DNA from: Peromyscus leucopus
Lineage: Eukaryota; Chordata; Mammalia; Rodentia; Cricetidae
Assembly (NCBI RefSeq): GCF_004664715.2
Contig: NC_051071.1
Coordinates: forward strand, 9,098,809 to 9,162,808
DNA length: 64,000 bases
Direction of reading: 5' to 3'
The position numbers and the translations under genes are program-made. Below the pieces are notes generated by a model that was given only the letters and a program-made list of their open reading frames with translations, had not been told where the DNA came from and did not search any database. Shown here one piece after another: positions 36,990 to 47,280 of the stretch. Within the stretch, counting starts at the first letter, position 1, and each line of letters begins with the position of its first letter.

Positions 36990-37604
36990 TCTTTCAGGGC
37001 TCAGCTGATGGGGAAGTTCAAGGCTATTCTCATGATATTATGTATTTTATCGATTTTTGCTGTGATATTTTCTATTTCCTTCCTTCTGTTTAATTCACTT
37101 TTTAATGTGGCTGTTGTTCTTGTTGCTTTTGGTATAAGCTGGGCTTTATTGATTTAGATGTTTCTTCTTTGTTTTAATGCAGGACTTTTCTGTTAAGATG
37201 CCCTCTTTCCAACCCCAGTGCTGCTCTGCTGCGTCCCTCCAGTTTTGATATATCGCTGTTTTCATTTTATTCAGCCTAGATGACTTTTGGTTTCTTTTTA
37301 TTTTCTTAACTTATGGTTTATTTAGAATTCTATTAAAATTTCCAAATATTTGAGAACTGATCATAAATCTTACTGTTTTCATTTTTCAACTTAATTTTGT
37401 TGTAGTTAAAAAACATTTTTTGAGGCTTGAGTTCTTTTAAATTTATGGGGACATATTTTGTATCCTGGGTTATGAGCTATCTTGGTGCTTGGCATTTATT
37501 TGAAAGGAATATGTATTCTCAGGTGTGTAAGATATTTTTCTCTGTGTATAAAATAGTTTTTTGTTTTTCTATCAATTATTGAGAAAGGGATATTGAAGTC
37601 CTAT

Positions 37605-37663
<59 letters not shown>

Positions 37664-37840
37664 AGCAATCCTCCAATTCTTCATATATTTTGAAGGTCTA
37701 TTGCTAGGTGCATGGACATTTAGAATATCCAAACTGTCCTCCTCATTATGAGCCGTTAAGATTCTTTGCCCCAGCATCCACTCATCTGCTTTGATAGCAA
37801 CATAGTTACTCAGGCTATATTTTGATTAACGTTACAATGG
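36990..37840 (-). mobile_element. Old L1 fragment, antisense
   Basis: AATTTCCAAATATTTGAGAA, AGTTCTTTTAAATTTATGGG, ATATGTATTCTCAGGTGTG and GGATATTGAAGTCCTATAC follow the reverse complement of the mammalian L1 ORF2 region in order. Diverged L1M-type. It is interrupted by the (TC) array at 37608-37662 in place of the usual 'tattattgt' stretch. No intact frame. Confidence 0.65.
37608..37662 (+). repeat. (TC)27 microsatellite inside the L1 fragment
   Basis: Uninterrupted TC run of about 55 bp. Confidence 0.97.
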
Positions 37841-37841
37841 G

Positions 37842-37925
37842 ATTGGGGCAGGGCTCAGGTTCTCACTATATAGTCTAGACTTGCCTTAGTTACTCCATCC
37901 TTTTCCTCTGCCTCTCCTGCCTTGT
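37842..37925 (-). mobile_element. Possible degraded B1, antisense
   Basis: GGTTCTCACTATATAGTCTA followed by TTTTCCTCTGCCTCTCCTGC resembles the reverse B1 sequence. Very diverged. Confidence 0.3.
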
Positions 37926-38879
37926 CACTATGATTAGCTTAGAGTGGGAAATCTTTTCTTTTTAACTGTGTGTCTGCCAACCTTTGGCATAATGAGTTTA
38001 TCTATTACGTATGGATTATTCTTTAATTCTCTTAATAATTTCTTGCTATATGTATGACTATATAGCTTAAAATGTTTACTTTTAAGGATTTTGAGAGACT
38101 TCAGAACACTGTTTGATCCAAGCCCTGGATGTCTCCCCCTCATGAAGCAAGGACTCCAAGGTCTTCTTCATCGTGTCCTGGACATTGTGAGGTCTCTCAG
38201 TCCTTCTGGCAAAAGCAATCCCCCAATCTCATCTAGCTACTTGGCAGTTTTTTGCCAAGTCTTTTTGGATGTTGCTTCCCCTGGTTTCTCTTAGTTTCAT
38301 TATGCATCTGTGCTGGTGAGAATTCAGCTTAGCCCAGGAATCTCTGTCAACTCTCTACATTGGTTCTCTTTCCAGTGAACGCTTGGTGCTTTGTCTCTCT
38401 ATAATCCAGCTTTACGTCCACAGCTGAGGATTTGGTTGAGCTTTGCAAGTTCTCCATTCTACTCTGTGTCCTGAAGACCGTTAGAGCTCCTACAATGACT
38501 GAAGGGTTCACTCATTTATTTCCCTTTCTTTGGAGACCACTGTCCTTAGTTGCCTGATACATAAATGTCTTAGAAAATCTTATGTTCTGGTCTTTATAGG
38601 TTTTTTTGTTTTGTTTTGTTTTTAAGGAAAGGTTAATGTGAACATGTTTCCCTCATTCTGTTCAACAGCAAAGTCAAGTTTTCAGCCCTGTTGCTCATTT
38701 AGGAGCTTCTCATCAGAAACAGAAATCTCAGACCTAATTCTAAATTTTGTGTTTTGATAAACTCTAATGGAACAGAAGAGTTTTTGCCCTCAGTGACCTA
38801 CATGTGTTTTCAATTGGTGCTCCCTGGCAGAAGAGATGTGTGCAAGAATGCTTCTAAGTAGCCTGACCCAATAGTTCTC
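37926..38879. other. Non-coding sequence, possibly more L1 remains
   Basis: The AT-rich start may continue the L1. The rest, with a TTTTG-rich tract at 38600-38625, was not assigned. Confidence 0.4.
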
Positions 38880-39380
38880 ACCCACTCAGCAATGGCTGCT
38901 CTATTCTGTAGCATTTACTATAACCCACGCTGTAACTGGAACGCCTCCACACGAGGCTCTTATAATAAAAAGTCACGCCATAAAAATGGGTGTAGGTTTT
39001 TCTTAGCAGACCCATGGCTTTGCTCTCAAAATAAACAGCTAAATCCTAGGCTCCAAAATTCGTGTTCAACCAACATCTTGAGGACTTGCGGGGAAGTTTT
39101 ACTGCTCGCTTGCAGTACTTATTTTTGTCAAGACTTTTTTTTTTTTTTAAACAACTAGAGCTCCAAAATTGTTCCTGGGCCTGACTTTATTTCACAGGAT
39201 CATTTGCTTTTTAAGCATGTCAGTCAGTTTTGTCTGACTGATCTACAGAGCTGGAATTAAACATTATTAATAAAAGTTCCGGCAATTACAAAGTACCACA
39301 TTAAGTCCTCAGTCCATGTTTTGAAAGGTTCTAGGACGTTAACATGGAAATGGTTGTCAGTTTGAGAAAGGAAAAAATAA
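38880..39380. promoter_or_regulatory. Candidate conserved non-coding element
   Basis: Repeat-free, with CpGs (CCACGCTG, GGAACGCCTCC, CACACGAGG, GTCACGCC, AATTCGTG, TTGCGGGG, GCTCGCTT) and AT-rich motifs including CCATAAAAATGG (CArG-like, 38979-38990). Inference. Confidence 0.3.
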
Positions 39381-40078
39381 CCCTAAATTTTTTTTTAGCT
39401 TCGAGTTAATGTTTCCACTTCAGAGTTACCAGAGTCTGTCTGCATCCCTTTCCTCCATGCTACTCATTCAGGCCTGGGCTGTCCAGAGAAAGAGCAGAAC
39501 ATCAGCATCAGCACCAATCCTGCATGGCTTCTCTGCACACTTTGAGAGTCATCCAGGCTTCCTTACACTTTGGAGCCAGACATTTCTAGGTAGCAGCTTG
39601 TCTTATGCTTCTTAGCTAAGTCCTCTTAGAATATGTCCCATCTTACTTTCTTCTGCTACCGCTTCCTGTGATTGTATCCCTGGATACCCTCTGTAAAGAT
39701 GGCAGTTCTCATATCCATTCAGGAATGCTTTCACAGTCACCCTGTTCCTGTTCATCAAGAGGACCACTTCTTGTGCCACCCACCGATGATTGATTCCAAC
39801 CAACACCTGTACCAACAATCCCCTGCCCTGTGACAAGAGTTGGGAGGTGTCCAGGAGAATAGTGATGTTAAGGTCACTACTGTTGATCTACTGGCCCAGA
39901 ATGCTGTTTTGTGAAATCAAACTCTCTATTTGTCTATTTTTCTGTTGTAGTCATCTGACCCAGATTTCAAAAGAAAGTAACATTTGATCTGATTTTTAAT
40001 AACAAATAGCAAGTAGGACTTATCCACAGAGTATGAAGGTAAAAGAATTATGTACAACTAAAGCCTGTGTAGACTAAA
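39381..40078. other. Unique sequence
   Basis: Nothing recognised. Confidence 0.6.
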
Positions 40079-40160
40079 GAGCTATTGGACTCTGGTCACT
40101 GCATAGAGCTACTGGACAGTGTGTCTAGACAGTGAGAGACTAGATAGAGTCCAATAGTTC
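40079..40160. repeat. Imperfect inverted repeat, 82 bp overall
   Basis: GAGCTATTGGACTCT (40079-40093) pairs with AGAGTCCAATAGTTC (40146-40160) at 14 of 15 positions. Inner arms GGTCACTG and CAGTGAGA pair at six of eight positions, and a perfect palindrome TGTCTAGACA lies at 40122-40131. It could fold as a branched stem-loop in DNA or RNA. No known element or microRNA recognised. Confidence 0.75.
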
Positions 40161-40557
40161 TCCCTAACAAAATGGCATCCCATCTTGATCTGACTCATTC
40201 CCTGTTATAGCACATGCATTTATTATTAACTGACTCTTTCACAGATCACCACACTTTCAAAGACAGCCTTGATTCTTCATCTAAATATACTGGTAAGTAA
40301 TGGACACCATCAGTCCTTCAAACATTGCTGATTATGTTTGATTTTCTGATGAACACATTTTTTACTCAAATGGAATTTGTACTCTTCTTCAAATAAATAT
40401 CTCAGCCAAGTATCCTCTTGGAAGCAATTAACAGCAAATTACAAGTTTCAGGGAAATGGTATAGCCACAAGTCAGTGGACCAGTTAAACACATCATTAGA
40501 GGTGTGGTGACTTCCGAGAAAGACAGGAGCTTAGTGACATTGGGTGTTCTCCCAGGA

Positions 40558-40561
<4 letters not shown>
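40161..40561. other. Unique sequence
   Basis: Nothing recognised. Confidence 0.6.

Positions 40562-40604
<43 letters not shown>
40562..40604 (+). repeat. (GT)21 microsatellite
   Basis: Uninterrupted GT run of about 43 bp. Confidence 0.98.
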
Positions 40605-40606
<2 letters not shown>

Positions 40607-41059
40607 GTGTAAGTCTCTGTGTGTACCCATTTCAAATATGGTTCTCATAGCTCAGATGGTGTCCCAATAAAGTAGATCCAAAACTTTAATTGGACTCATA
40701 TTTACCTGGGACTCCATAGGGAGCTTTCATATTTTTTTGTGTGAAAAATATCTCCTTGAATGAGAGCTAAAGAAGAGGAAACTCCCTTCATGACTGAGTT
40801 TCTGATCTCCTGTGTAAGCTGCTGTGTAATGAGGAGCATCTCCTGAATTGGGATCAGGGCCTGGCAGCTGTTGTAAGAACTTATCACTGACCACCTTTGT
40901 TGGCAGCAACATGATGCTGCCCCGAGGTTAACCACTGCTAACCTTCTCCATGGTTTTCATCTCCTACTCCCACAACCTTTAGATGGAGCCTTTTAAAGGT
41001 GCATTTTTTAAATACCATTTGTTTATGTCTGGTTTGCTAACTGGATGAATTAGTCTTTG
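40605..41059. other. Unique sequence
   Basis: Nothing recognised. Confidence 0.6.
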
Positions 41060-41640
41060 GGAGTCTAATAGAGCGAGTCAAACCAGGGTGCTTAGAGGAG
41101 AGAGAGTCCTTAACTGTTTATAAAACCGATGCCTTGTCAAACAAAGGCTTCCCTTTGAACTAATTCTTGTTGCAGTTTTCTCGGATTTCCACCTATCTGC
41201 CCTTTTCTGCATTAATGGCACACTCTTGAATACCAGAATATTTTGTGGCACACTTGAAGGCATTAAATTGCACCCACAACTATCACACAATTCAAGGGGC
41301 CGCCCTTTATCACCCACTGCTGTTTGCATAGTGCGGCTTACTGCGCTGGCTCACTCCATTATGCTCTCAGGAGGCAATGTTCTCCCACATTCTAGAAAAT
41401 GCTCCGTTTTATTTTGCATTGGTTTAGTGCTACACATAATAATAATAGTAATTTATTTATTTATCTTGAAGAAAGCTGTACCTTTCATCTTGAGACTAGT
41501 GAAATTGTTCCAATGCACAGGTATAACTGTAATTCTGTTGCAACACAAAAAAACATGTTAATGGAAATTTGGAGGCTCATATTTAATACTTCAGGGTATC
41601 TCAGTATATTATCCCACACCTGAATCACACCACTCTAATA
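41060..41640. promoter_or_regulatory. Candidate conserved non-coding block
   Basis: Repeat-free with retained CpGs (AAACCGATG, TCTCGGAT, GGCCGCCC, GTGCGGCT, CTGCGCTGG, CTCCGTTT), CATTAATGGC and an AATAATAATAG / TTTATTTATTTAT stretch. Inference from composition. Confidence 0.35.
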
Positions 41641-42430
41641 TTATTTGGGTAAAATTTTCTGGTGGTTATTTTCAGATTCTCTGAAAATACACTTACATTT
41701 CTTACCACATATCTCAGAAATTCCTATATTTTTGGTTTTGATGTGGTGTTTTAAGGGAAAGTGTTTACTTACATCAAGTTATAATTAGGAAATTGTTTCA
41801 AAATATCCTACTTCACCATGAATGCATATTGTGCCCATAAACACATATAATCTAAATCTCAAAATAAGTCAATAAATAAATAAATTTCTGCACTACCTGA
41901 AATTCCTTTCTAACATGACACATGGACAATTTCCTAGGTAACTATTATCCTGTAATTAGAGAAGAGTCCTTGGTCTATCATAATTTTATTTTCCAGTGTA
42001 AGAGCAGAAGTGATTTATGAATAATCTTTAAATATGGCCCAATATTTTATGAAGAGCGTGTTTGGATTTTGGTAATTTTATCTGCCTTGATGAAAAAACT
42101 AACAAATTAAGAAGCTAAGAGTTCTTCGTTCCTCCGTTTACTTCAAAGATGGTCTATTCATATCTCCTTGATGCTCTGACCCTCTGCTGGTCATTCACAA
42201 CTATTACTGTAATCTACTGGTTTGTGTGCAGTAGGAAGACTGGGTGCTGGAAACCCAAGAGGATAGGAGACGCTGTCCTGTGCACCCTGCCAGGGTTGGA
42301 GATGTCACCGAGGGGCTGCCCTACTGCATAGTCAGTCACAGAACCAAGCTCTCCCTCAGTTATGAAGAAAAATGAACAGTTAAGTATATCTAAATTATGA
42401 AAATCTTTTTGAGCACATGCAAAATGATGG
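41641..42430. other. Unique AT-rich sequence
   Basis: A short (AATA)n lies at about 41870-41885. Nothing else. Confidence 0.6.
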
Positions 42431-42547
42431 GCAGGAGAGAATTAGGAGGAGAAAGAAAAGAGAAGAGTAGAGAGGAGTGAAGGGGAGGGGAGTGGAGGGA
42501 CGAAGGGAGGGGGAGGGGGGAGAGAGGAGACAGGAGAGAGAAGAGAG
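42431..42547 (+). repeat. Polypurine tract with G-quadruplex potential
   Basis: Almost pure A/G on the + strand. 42482-42520 contains at least five G-runs of three or more separated by 1-6 bases, fitting a canonical G-quadruplex. The complementary-strand frame here is Pro/Ser-rich for compositional reasons. Confidence 0.9.
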
Positions 42548-42689
42548 AACTGTACTAAACAGAGCACCTCTGGACTGAGGGACTTCAGGAGATCTTCAAA
42601 GCAGGGGACTGGTGGGAACCATGTGCTGCCATCTGTTATTTCCTGAATCCCATCCACTCCTGCTGTGACCCCAAATCCAACACTTAAAC

Positions 42690-42815
42690 AAAAATATGGT
42701 TGCCTGTTTGCTCTCATATGTGGAACTGAGGGAGTCAAGGGGCATGAGAAGAAAGGAGGGACTGTTAGGGAAGGGGACAGAAAAGAGCGAGCGGTGAGTG
42801 TGATGACAGCAGTTA
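42690..42815 (+). mobile_element. Possible L1 3' UTR fragment
   Basis: ATATGGTTGCCTGTTTGCTC, TCTCATATGTGGAACTGAGG and the following G/A-rich run resemble Lx-type L1 3' UTRs. Weak. Confidence 0.35.
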
Positions 42816-42874
42816 CACACCTGTGTGACACCTGTTGTACAGCTGAGATGAGCTCCTTTACAGAAAATGGTATT

Positions 42875-43069
42875 GGGGCTGGAGAGATGGGTCAGAAGTT
42901 AAGAACACTTGCTGTTCTTGTGGAGGACCTGAGCTTACTCCCCCAAACTGAAACTAGGCACTTCACAACTGCCTGTAACTCTAGGTTCTGGGTGTCTGAG
43001 GCCTGATTTGGAATTCTGCAGGCCTGCGCATCCATGTCACACACACATAGATGCACACACATGCCAAAA
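42875..43069 (+). mobile_element. B2-type SINE
   Basis: GGGGCTGGAGAGATGGGTCA, AAGTTAAGAACACTTGCTGT, GAGGACCTGAGCTTACTCCC and a CA-rich tail are B2 landmarks in order. Confidence 0.9.
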
Positions 43070-43559
43070 TTGATACACTCACTATGTACTGGCTATTAAA
43101 CAGTGCGTTTCTACCCAAGCCCTTTTCTTCCTTCTAGATGGACAAATTTTAGCAGAGGACCATGCGGGCTGCACCTTGACATTATGCTCTGCTCGAGTAA
43201 TCTGGAAATGACTGTCTCTTAGAGAAACAAGATGTGCTGCCCACTGGTAAAGGTAGAGTGGAAAGAAGGCATAGTCCCTTTTGGTCCTTGCCCAAGACAT
43301 CATGCCTCCCTAGCATGCATACTGACCAGAGGTGGCATTGTCTGTACCTCAGCTCCAATTCTCCTGACCTACAGGGGGTATGTAAATCCAGCCCATTTGG
43401 TATTGTCTTGTGGTCTCTAGCTTCAAAACACTTTCTTACAGGTTCCACCATGTCTCCATTCTAAGCCTTTCCCCCTTGGCATGGGTGTTCTGCTTAACCT
43501 ATCAGCAAAGCTCAGCCCACAGTTGGCTCCCCTTGCACCCGCTGCCTCTCAGGCCTTGA
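43070..43559. other. Unique sequence
   Basis: Nothing recognised. Several overlapping frames on both strands are not gene-like. Confidence 0.55.
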
Positions 43560-44660
43560 ATGCTGATGTGTGCTGGAAATGAAGGAGCTTTAAAAACCCC
43601 TGTTGACATTGGTCTAAGATCTCTGTCTGAGGTACTATCAGGGAATTCGCAGGGCATTCATCAAAATCAAGCTGATGCAAGCGTGAATAGTCACAAGAAA
43701 GAAGCCTTTTATGCTGAAAACTGCTGAAGGCTGGAAAGGGGCTAATTTATTTAAATTATCCCTCTACGTGTCAAGCCCCACATTTTCTGGAAGGAGCTGA
43801 CAAGGGTGGGTTAAAAAAGTTTTCTCAAATTTATAAATAAATTAGTGGTGGTAGAAAGTTAACCTGGGGAATCGGAGTAACAGAAAAGCAATCACCATCA
43901 ATGCGATGCCAATGGAGGAAAATACAGTTTTCTTCTATTAAGCTTTTAAATGTCAGCAAATGGCAGTTTAGTAGATCATTTGCTAATAATGATTAAATTT
44001 CTCATTAAAATGTTTCCTTCATTATTCTTCAGGTATAAATGTGTAATTCAATGATTGTTACATCAATTACACTTAAAAAGCTCATTAAAATACTGAAATA
44101 TTATCTCATAGTCAGAGTACTTTAAGAGTACTGTACTAATTATAAAAGAAATAAACTCTTATAATAGCACCATTTGAACTGATGCCTTATAAATTCTTAA
44201 TGTAAAGCTAACATGTAAAGTTTAAATCAAATATATAGATCCAATAAAACAAAACCTTTTTAATCTTGTTTTACCTTCAAAAGGGCTCTGATTATTGTAA
44301 TTAAATAATGCATGATATAATAAAGATCTAGACTGTGTGATTATTTCATTGGCAATTGAATGTTGGTGCTTTTTATTTATGCAAGCAATGTATCACAGGC
44401 AATATGTATCAAACATTAAAATATTAATACAATTACACCTAGGCTGCCGAACCAATAAAAAATATCTGTGACATGACTCTGCTGACGACATGAGGACAGT
44501 TTGAAATCCTTTTTAAATTTTCATGTTCAGATGTGCTGGGTTATGCTAATTTTGCTAAGAAATAATGTGTTCAAGATTCACTGTTGTGATTTTCACTCTT
44601 GCGTGTGAACAAATGCAGTTATGTTTAGCTTTGCTAACCTTCTTGTTGTCTGTTTAAGGT
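43560..44660. promoter_or_regulatory. Candidate conserved non-coding block, about 1.1 kb
   Basis: The longest repeat-free AT-rich block of the window. It is packed with TAAT/ATTA cores (for example GCTAATAATGATTAAATT, ATTGTAATTAAATAATGC, ATTATTTCATTGGCAATTG) and CAATCA/ATTACA motifs, with few T- or A-runs. The look is that of deeply conserved developmental enhancers. Function and conservation are inferred. Confidence 0.4.
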
Positions 44661-44920
44661 TAAATGAGCTATGGATTTGAGTGTGTTTGCTTTTAGGGTG
44701 TTCATATTCTGATGATCTTTCCCTAATATTCTCATTTATGAGGTCTCACAGTTCTTGTACACATTTGAATATGTTTCTGTTCCTTTTTTTTACACAGTTA
44801 AGGGCTAGGGAAGTTTTCCATGTAGCTCCTTTTTTTTTTTCTTTCCATATAGCTCTTTCATTGTTGGCTCCCAGTCAAATGACTGACTCTGAGCCCATCC
44901 TGAAGTCAGTCCCTAAGGCT

Positions 44921-45135
44921 GCAGTTCTCAACCTAACACTGCAACCCCTTAATACAGTTCCTCATGCTGTGGTGACCCCAACCATAAAATATTCCGTTGC
45001 TACTTCATCACTGTAATTTTGCTACTGTTATGAATCGCAAAGTATATATCTGATATGCAGGATATCTGATATGTGACCCTGTGAAAGGGTCTTTCAACCC
45101 CCAGAGGGTAGAGCCCCACATGTTGAGAAGGGCAG
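44921..45135 (-). mobile_element. Small hAT-type element (URR1-like)
   Basis: Terminal inverted repeats GCAGTTCTCAACCTAACA and GTTGAGAAGGGCAG bound a 215-bp element. Its interior (GTGGTGACCCCAACCATAAA, TTTTGCTACTGTTATGAATC, GACCCTGTGAAAGGGTC) matches the rodent URR1 consensus as remembered. Target duplications CTAAGGCT (44913-44920) and CTATGGAT (45136-45143) agree at 6 of 8. Non-autonomous, no frame. A short ATATCTGATATG duplication lies inside. Confidence 0.8.
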
Positions 45136-45143
45136 CTATGGAT

Positions 45144-45544
45144 GAGAGGGTTTCTCTGCCATGTGCAAACCTGGAGTCCAATATTGCATAGCTGTAAAAG
45201 TGAACTCTGTCATCGTTGTTCTGTGCACAAAGGAGTAAAGTCATACATAATTACTGTCTCAAAAGTGCAGCCTTACACAGACTTCCTGATTATTTGGCTA
45301 ATGAAATGTTTGTGTGGTTCTGAGAACCTTCTTTGCTTCTGAAAGGCTCAGCGCCAACCCTGGCTAAAGCAGGTGTTCCGTATCGTCTCACCTGGTAACA
45401 GTTGGGACAGAAGGGTGGAGAAACGCAGAGTTGGTCACAGCAGAAGGAACGAAGGGTAATAACCACACAGCTCCCACCCTTTTCCTTCCCTTCCCTTTAT
45501 TTCTTCTTCTTCTTTTTCCTCTTCTTCTTATTTTGTTTATTTTC
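45144..45544. other. Unique sequence ending in a CTT-rich tract
   Basis: 45475-45535 is pyrimidine-rich with CTT units. Otherwise nothing recognised. Confidence 0.55.
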
Positions 45545-45651
45545 AGAGAAAGGCTCAACCTTTAACCTAGGCTGGCCTCTAATTCATATCCTCCTGCCTC
45601 AGCCTCCTGAGTGCTAGAATTACAGGCACACATCAGTCAGCATGCCCAGCT
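45545..45651 (-). mobile_element. B1 SINE, antisense
   Basis: CCTAGGCTGGCCTCTAATTC, CCTGCCTCAGCCTCCTGAGT and GCTAGAATTACAGGCACAC are reverse B1 landmarks. Confidence 0.85.
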
Positions 45652-45734
45652 GTTTTCCATTTTCATATTTTATGGGACAGGCTCCTGCAGCCCCAAGAGG
45701 AAAAGGGTTGCACAGCCATGCCCCTTGACCAAGG

Positions 45735-45757
45735 CTCAGATCCAAGTGGGATCTGAG
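45735..45757. repeat. Perfect 9-bp-arm inverted repeat
   Basis: CTCAGATCC and GGATCTGAG flank a 5-bp loop (AAGTG). It lies just upstream of a second palindrome sharing the same TCAGAYC half-site. Confidence 0.85.
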
Positions 45758-45773
45758 GGGATTTGTATCATTG

Positions 45774-45813
45774 TCAGACCTTCCACTCAGCCATGGTTGT
45801 CTGGGAGATCTGA
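45774..45813. repeat. 40-bp imperfect palindrome
   Basis: The sequence and its reverse complement agree at 32 of 40 positions, centred on CCATGG, with ends TCAGACCT and AGATCTGA. As a result both strands encode the similar peptide QPWLSGRSD. Confidence 0.85.
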
Positions 45814-46779
45814 TAAACATTCTGGTCCCTAAGCAAAAGCTGCTTGACATCTTTGCTTTCCAAGAGGTGTCACATATAATATGGGAGCTCTGAAAGAAAT
45901 GAGAAGTGTTGAGCCTATAAACAGGATATACACACTGCAGCAATTTAATTGCATTTTAAGACCTTAGAGTTGTACTCCAGAGCAACGACTGTGTGAGCCT
46001 CATCTTCGCCTGTCCTTCCAATGACTATAGTTCCCCTTTTAGCAATGTCAAGTGTATTTGCTCCTTCTTTTCCTATATGAATAAGTAGTCATGGCTGGAG
46101 ACGATACAACACAGTTGATCATCATGAATGTCTATAGGATGTCATATTTATGTTCTTCTGCTTAGCTTAAATCTTACTCAGGTTCTAATAGCAAACAGTA
46201 CAGTCACAATGGGCTGGCATTGCAAAGCATCTGCTCTGTTCAGATAAATAAGACCAATGTGTTTGAAGGGCGAAGTTTGAATCCAAGTGGTCTGCCACTG
46301 TATTTGGAGACGCAGTTCCCTGCCTCATAAATAACAAAGGCGAAAGGATCATTTGCTAATTGATTAATTATCTTGTAAATGAATCACAAACCTGTGGAGT
46401 GGTCCCTAGCCATGGATAGAAGGCCTCTCTGCTTTCTTTTCTCCTTTGAGTCTGTTAGTACTGGTGATGATGATGCCCTTCCTTCTCCATCCAAGCTGAT
46501 GTCTGTCACTCAGGGGTGAAGCCAAGACAGGAAAAGGAAGCACTTGTCTTTTTCTTAGCAAGTGTGAACATCCCTTGCCAGAGGCAGTCATGGGTGTGTG
46601 CACATTTGTTTGTATACATGCATAGAAAGAAGAGCAAATTCCCTTTCCTTCCAAATACCCCACTAAGTTCACACTTGTGTGAAGAGGACGGTTTTCCTTC
46701 TGCCTCTATTTTTACATTGTAGAAATTAGCAGAGCCGAGCTGAATCACAATCTTTTGTGGACTTAAAGTGCCAAGGATT
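45814..46779. other. Unique sequence, partly regulatory-looking
   Basis: 46300-46390 has GGCGAAAGGATCATTTG followed by CTAATTGATTAATTATC, another AT-rich possible element. No gene recognised. Confidence 0.5.
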
Positions 46780-47280
46780 AAAGATCAGAGAGAGGAGTAT
46801 TCGCAGAGTGCAAACGCTGGTGGGGTTGCAGCGCCTTGATAATCTCGGAAGAGCAGATAATTAACATTACTGCTTGGAGGCTAGGGCCGTTGGCCTTGCT
46901 GAGGCGCACCCAGGGCGCTGCTTCCCTCCCCGGGTGGAAGGGACTGATTTAGTCAGGAAGGTGACAGTCAAGGCTCTTGGCTGGCGAAATCTTCGTATCT
47001 TCCCAGTGCCTTGCTCTGCCTTTACCACAGAGACTGTCCATCAGGTTTGTTATGTATGCAGGCTGAGTGAGCCCGCGGGGGATACTAGTTATTTACACTC
47101 TTTTTCAAGCTTTGAAGCTGTTATAATCATTCGCTGTCAACTTTGTGCTGACACTGAATTTTATTTTGTGTTTTTTTATGCTCGGTTTGGGCCTAAAATA
47201 CTGGCATCCATACCCTACACTGTAATTCCATGGGTGACTGAACTGAATGGTGGATTCCTGTATTACTAACACAGCCCTGG
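46780..47280. promoter_or_regulatory. Local CpG cluster, candidate enhancer or orphan promoter
   Basis: 12 CpGs occur in 46801-47079, including CCCGCGGGG, against a CpG-depleted background. The sequence is repeat-free. A 131-codon + frame crosses it (46874-47269, starting at TTG) but has no family feature. An element kept from methylation decay by constraint or activity is the favoured reading; a degraded CpG island is the alternative. Confidence 0.4.

Noticed and set aside
36759..37157. 132-codon + frame with a hydrophobic C-terminal half
   Set aside because: The hydrophobic part is the antisense reading of an old L1 fragment, not a membrane protein.
46874..47269. 131-codon + frame in the CpG cluster
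   Set aside because: Starts at TTG, no recognisable family or splice signals; kept only as context for the CpG cluster.
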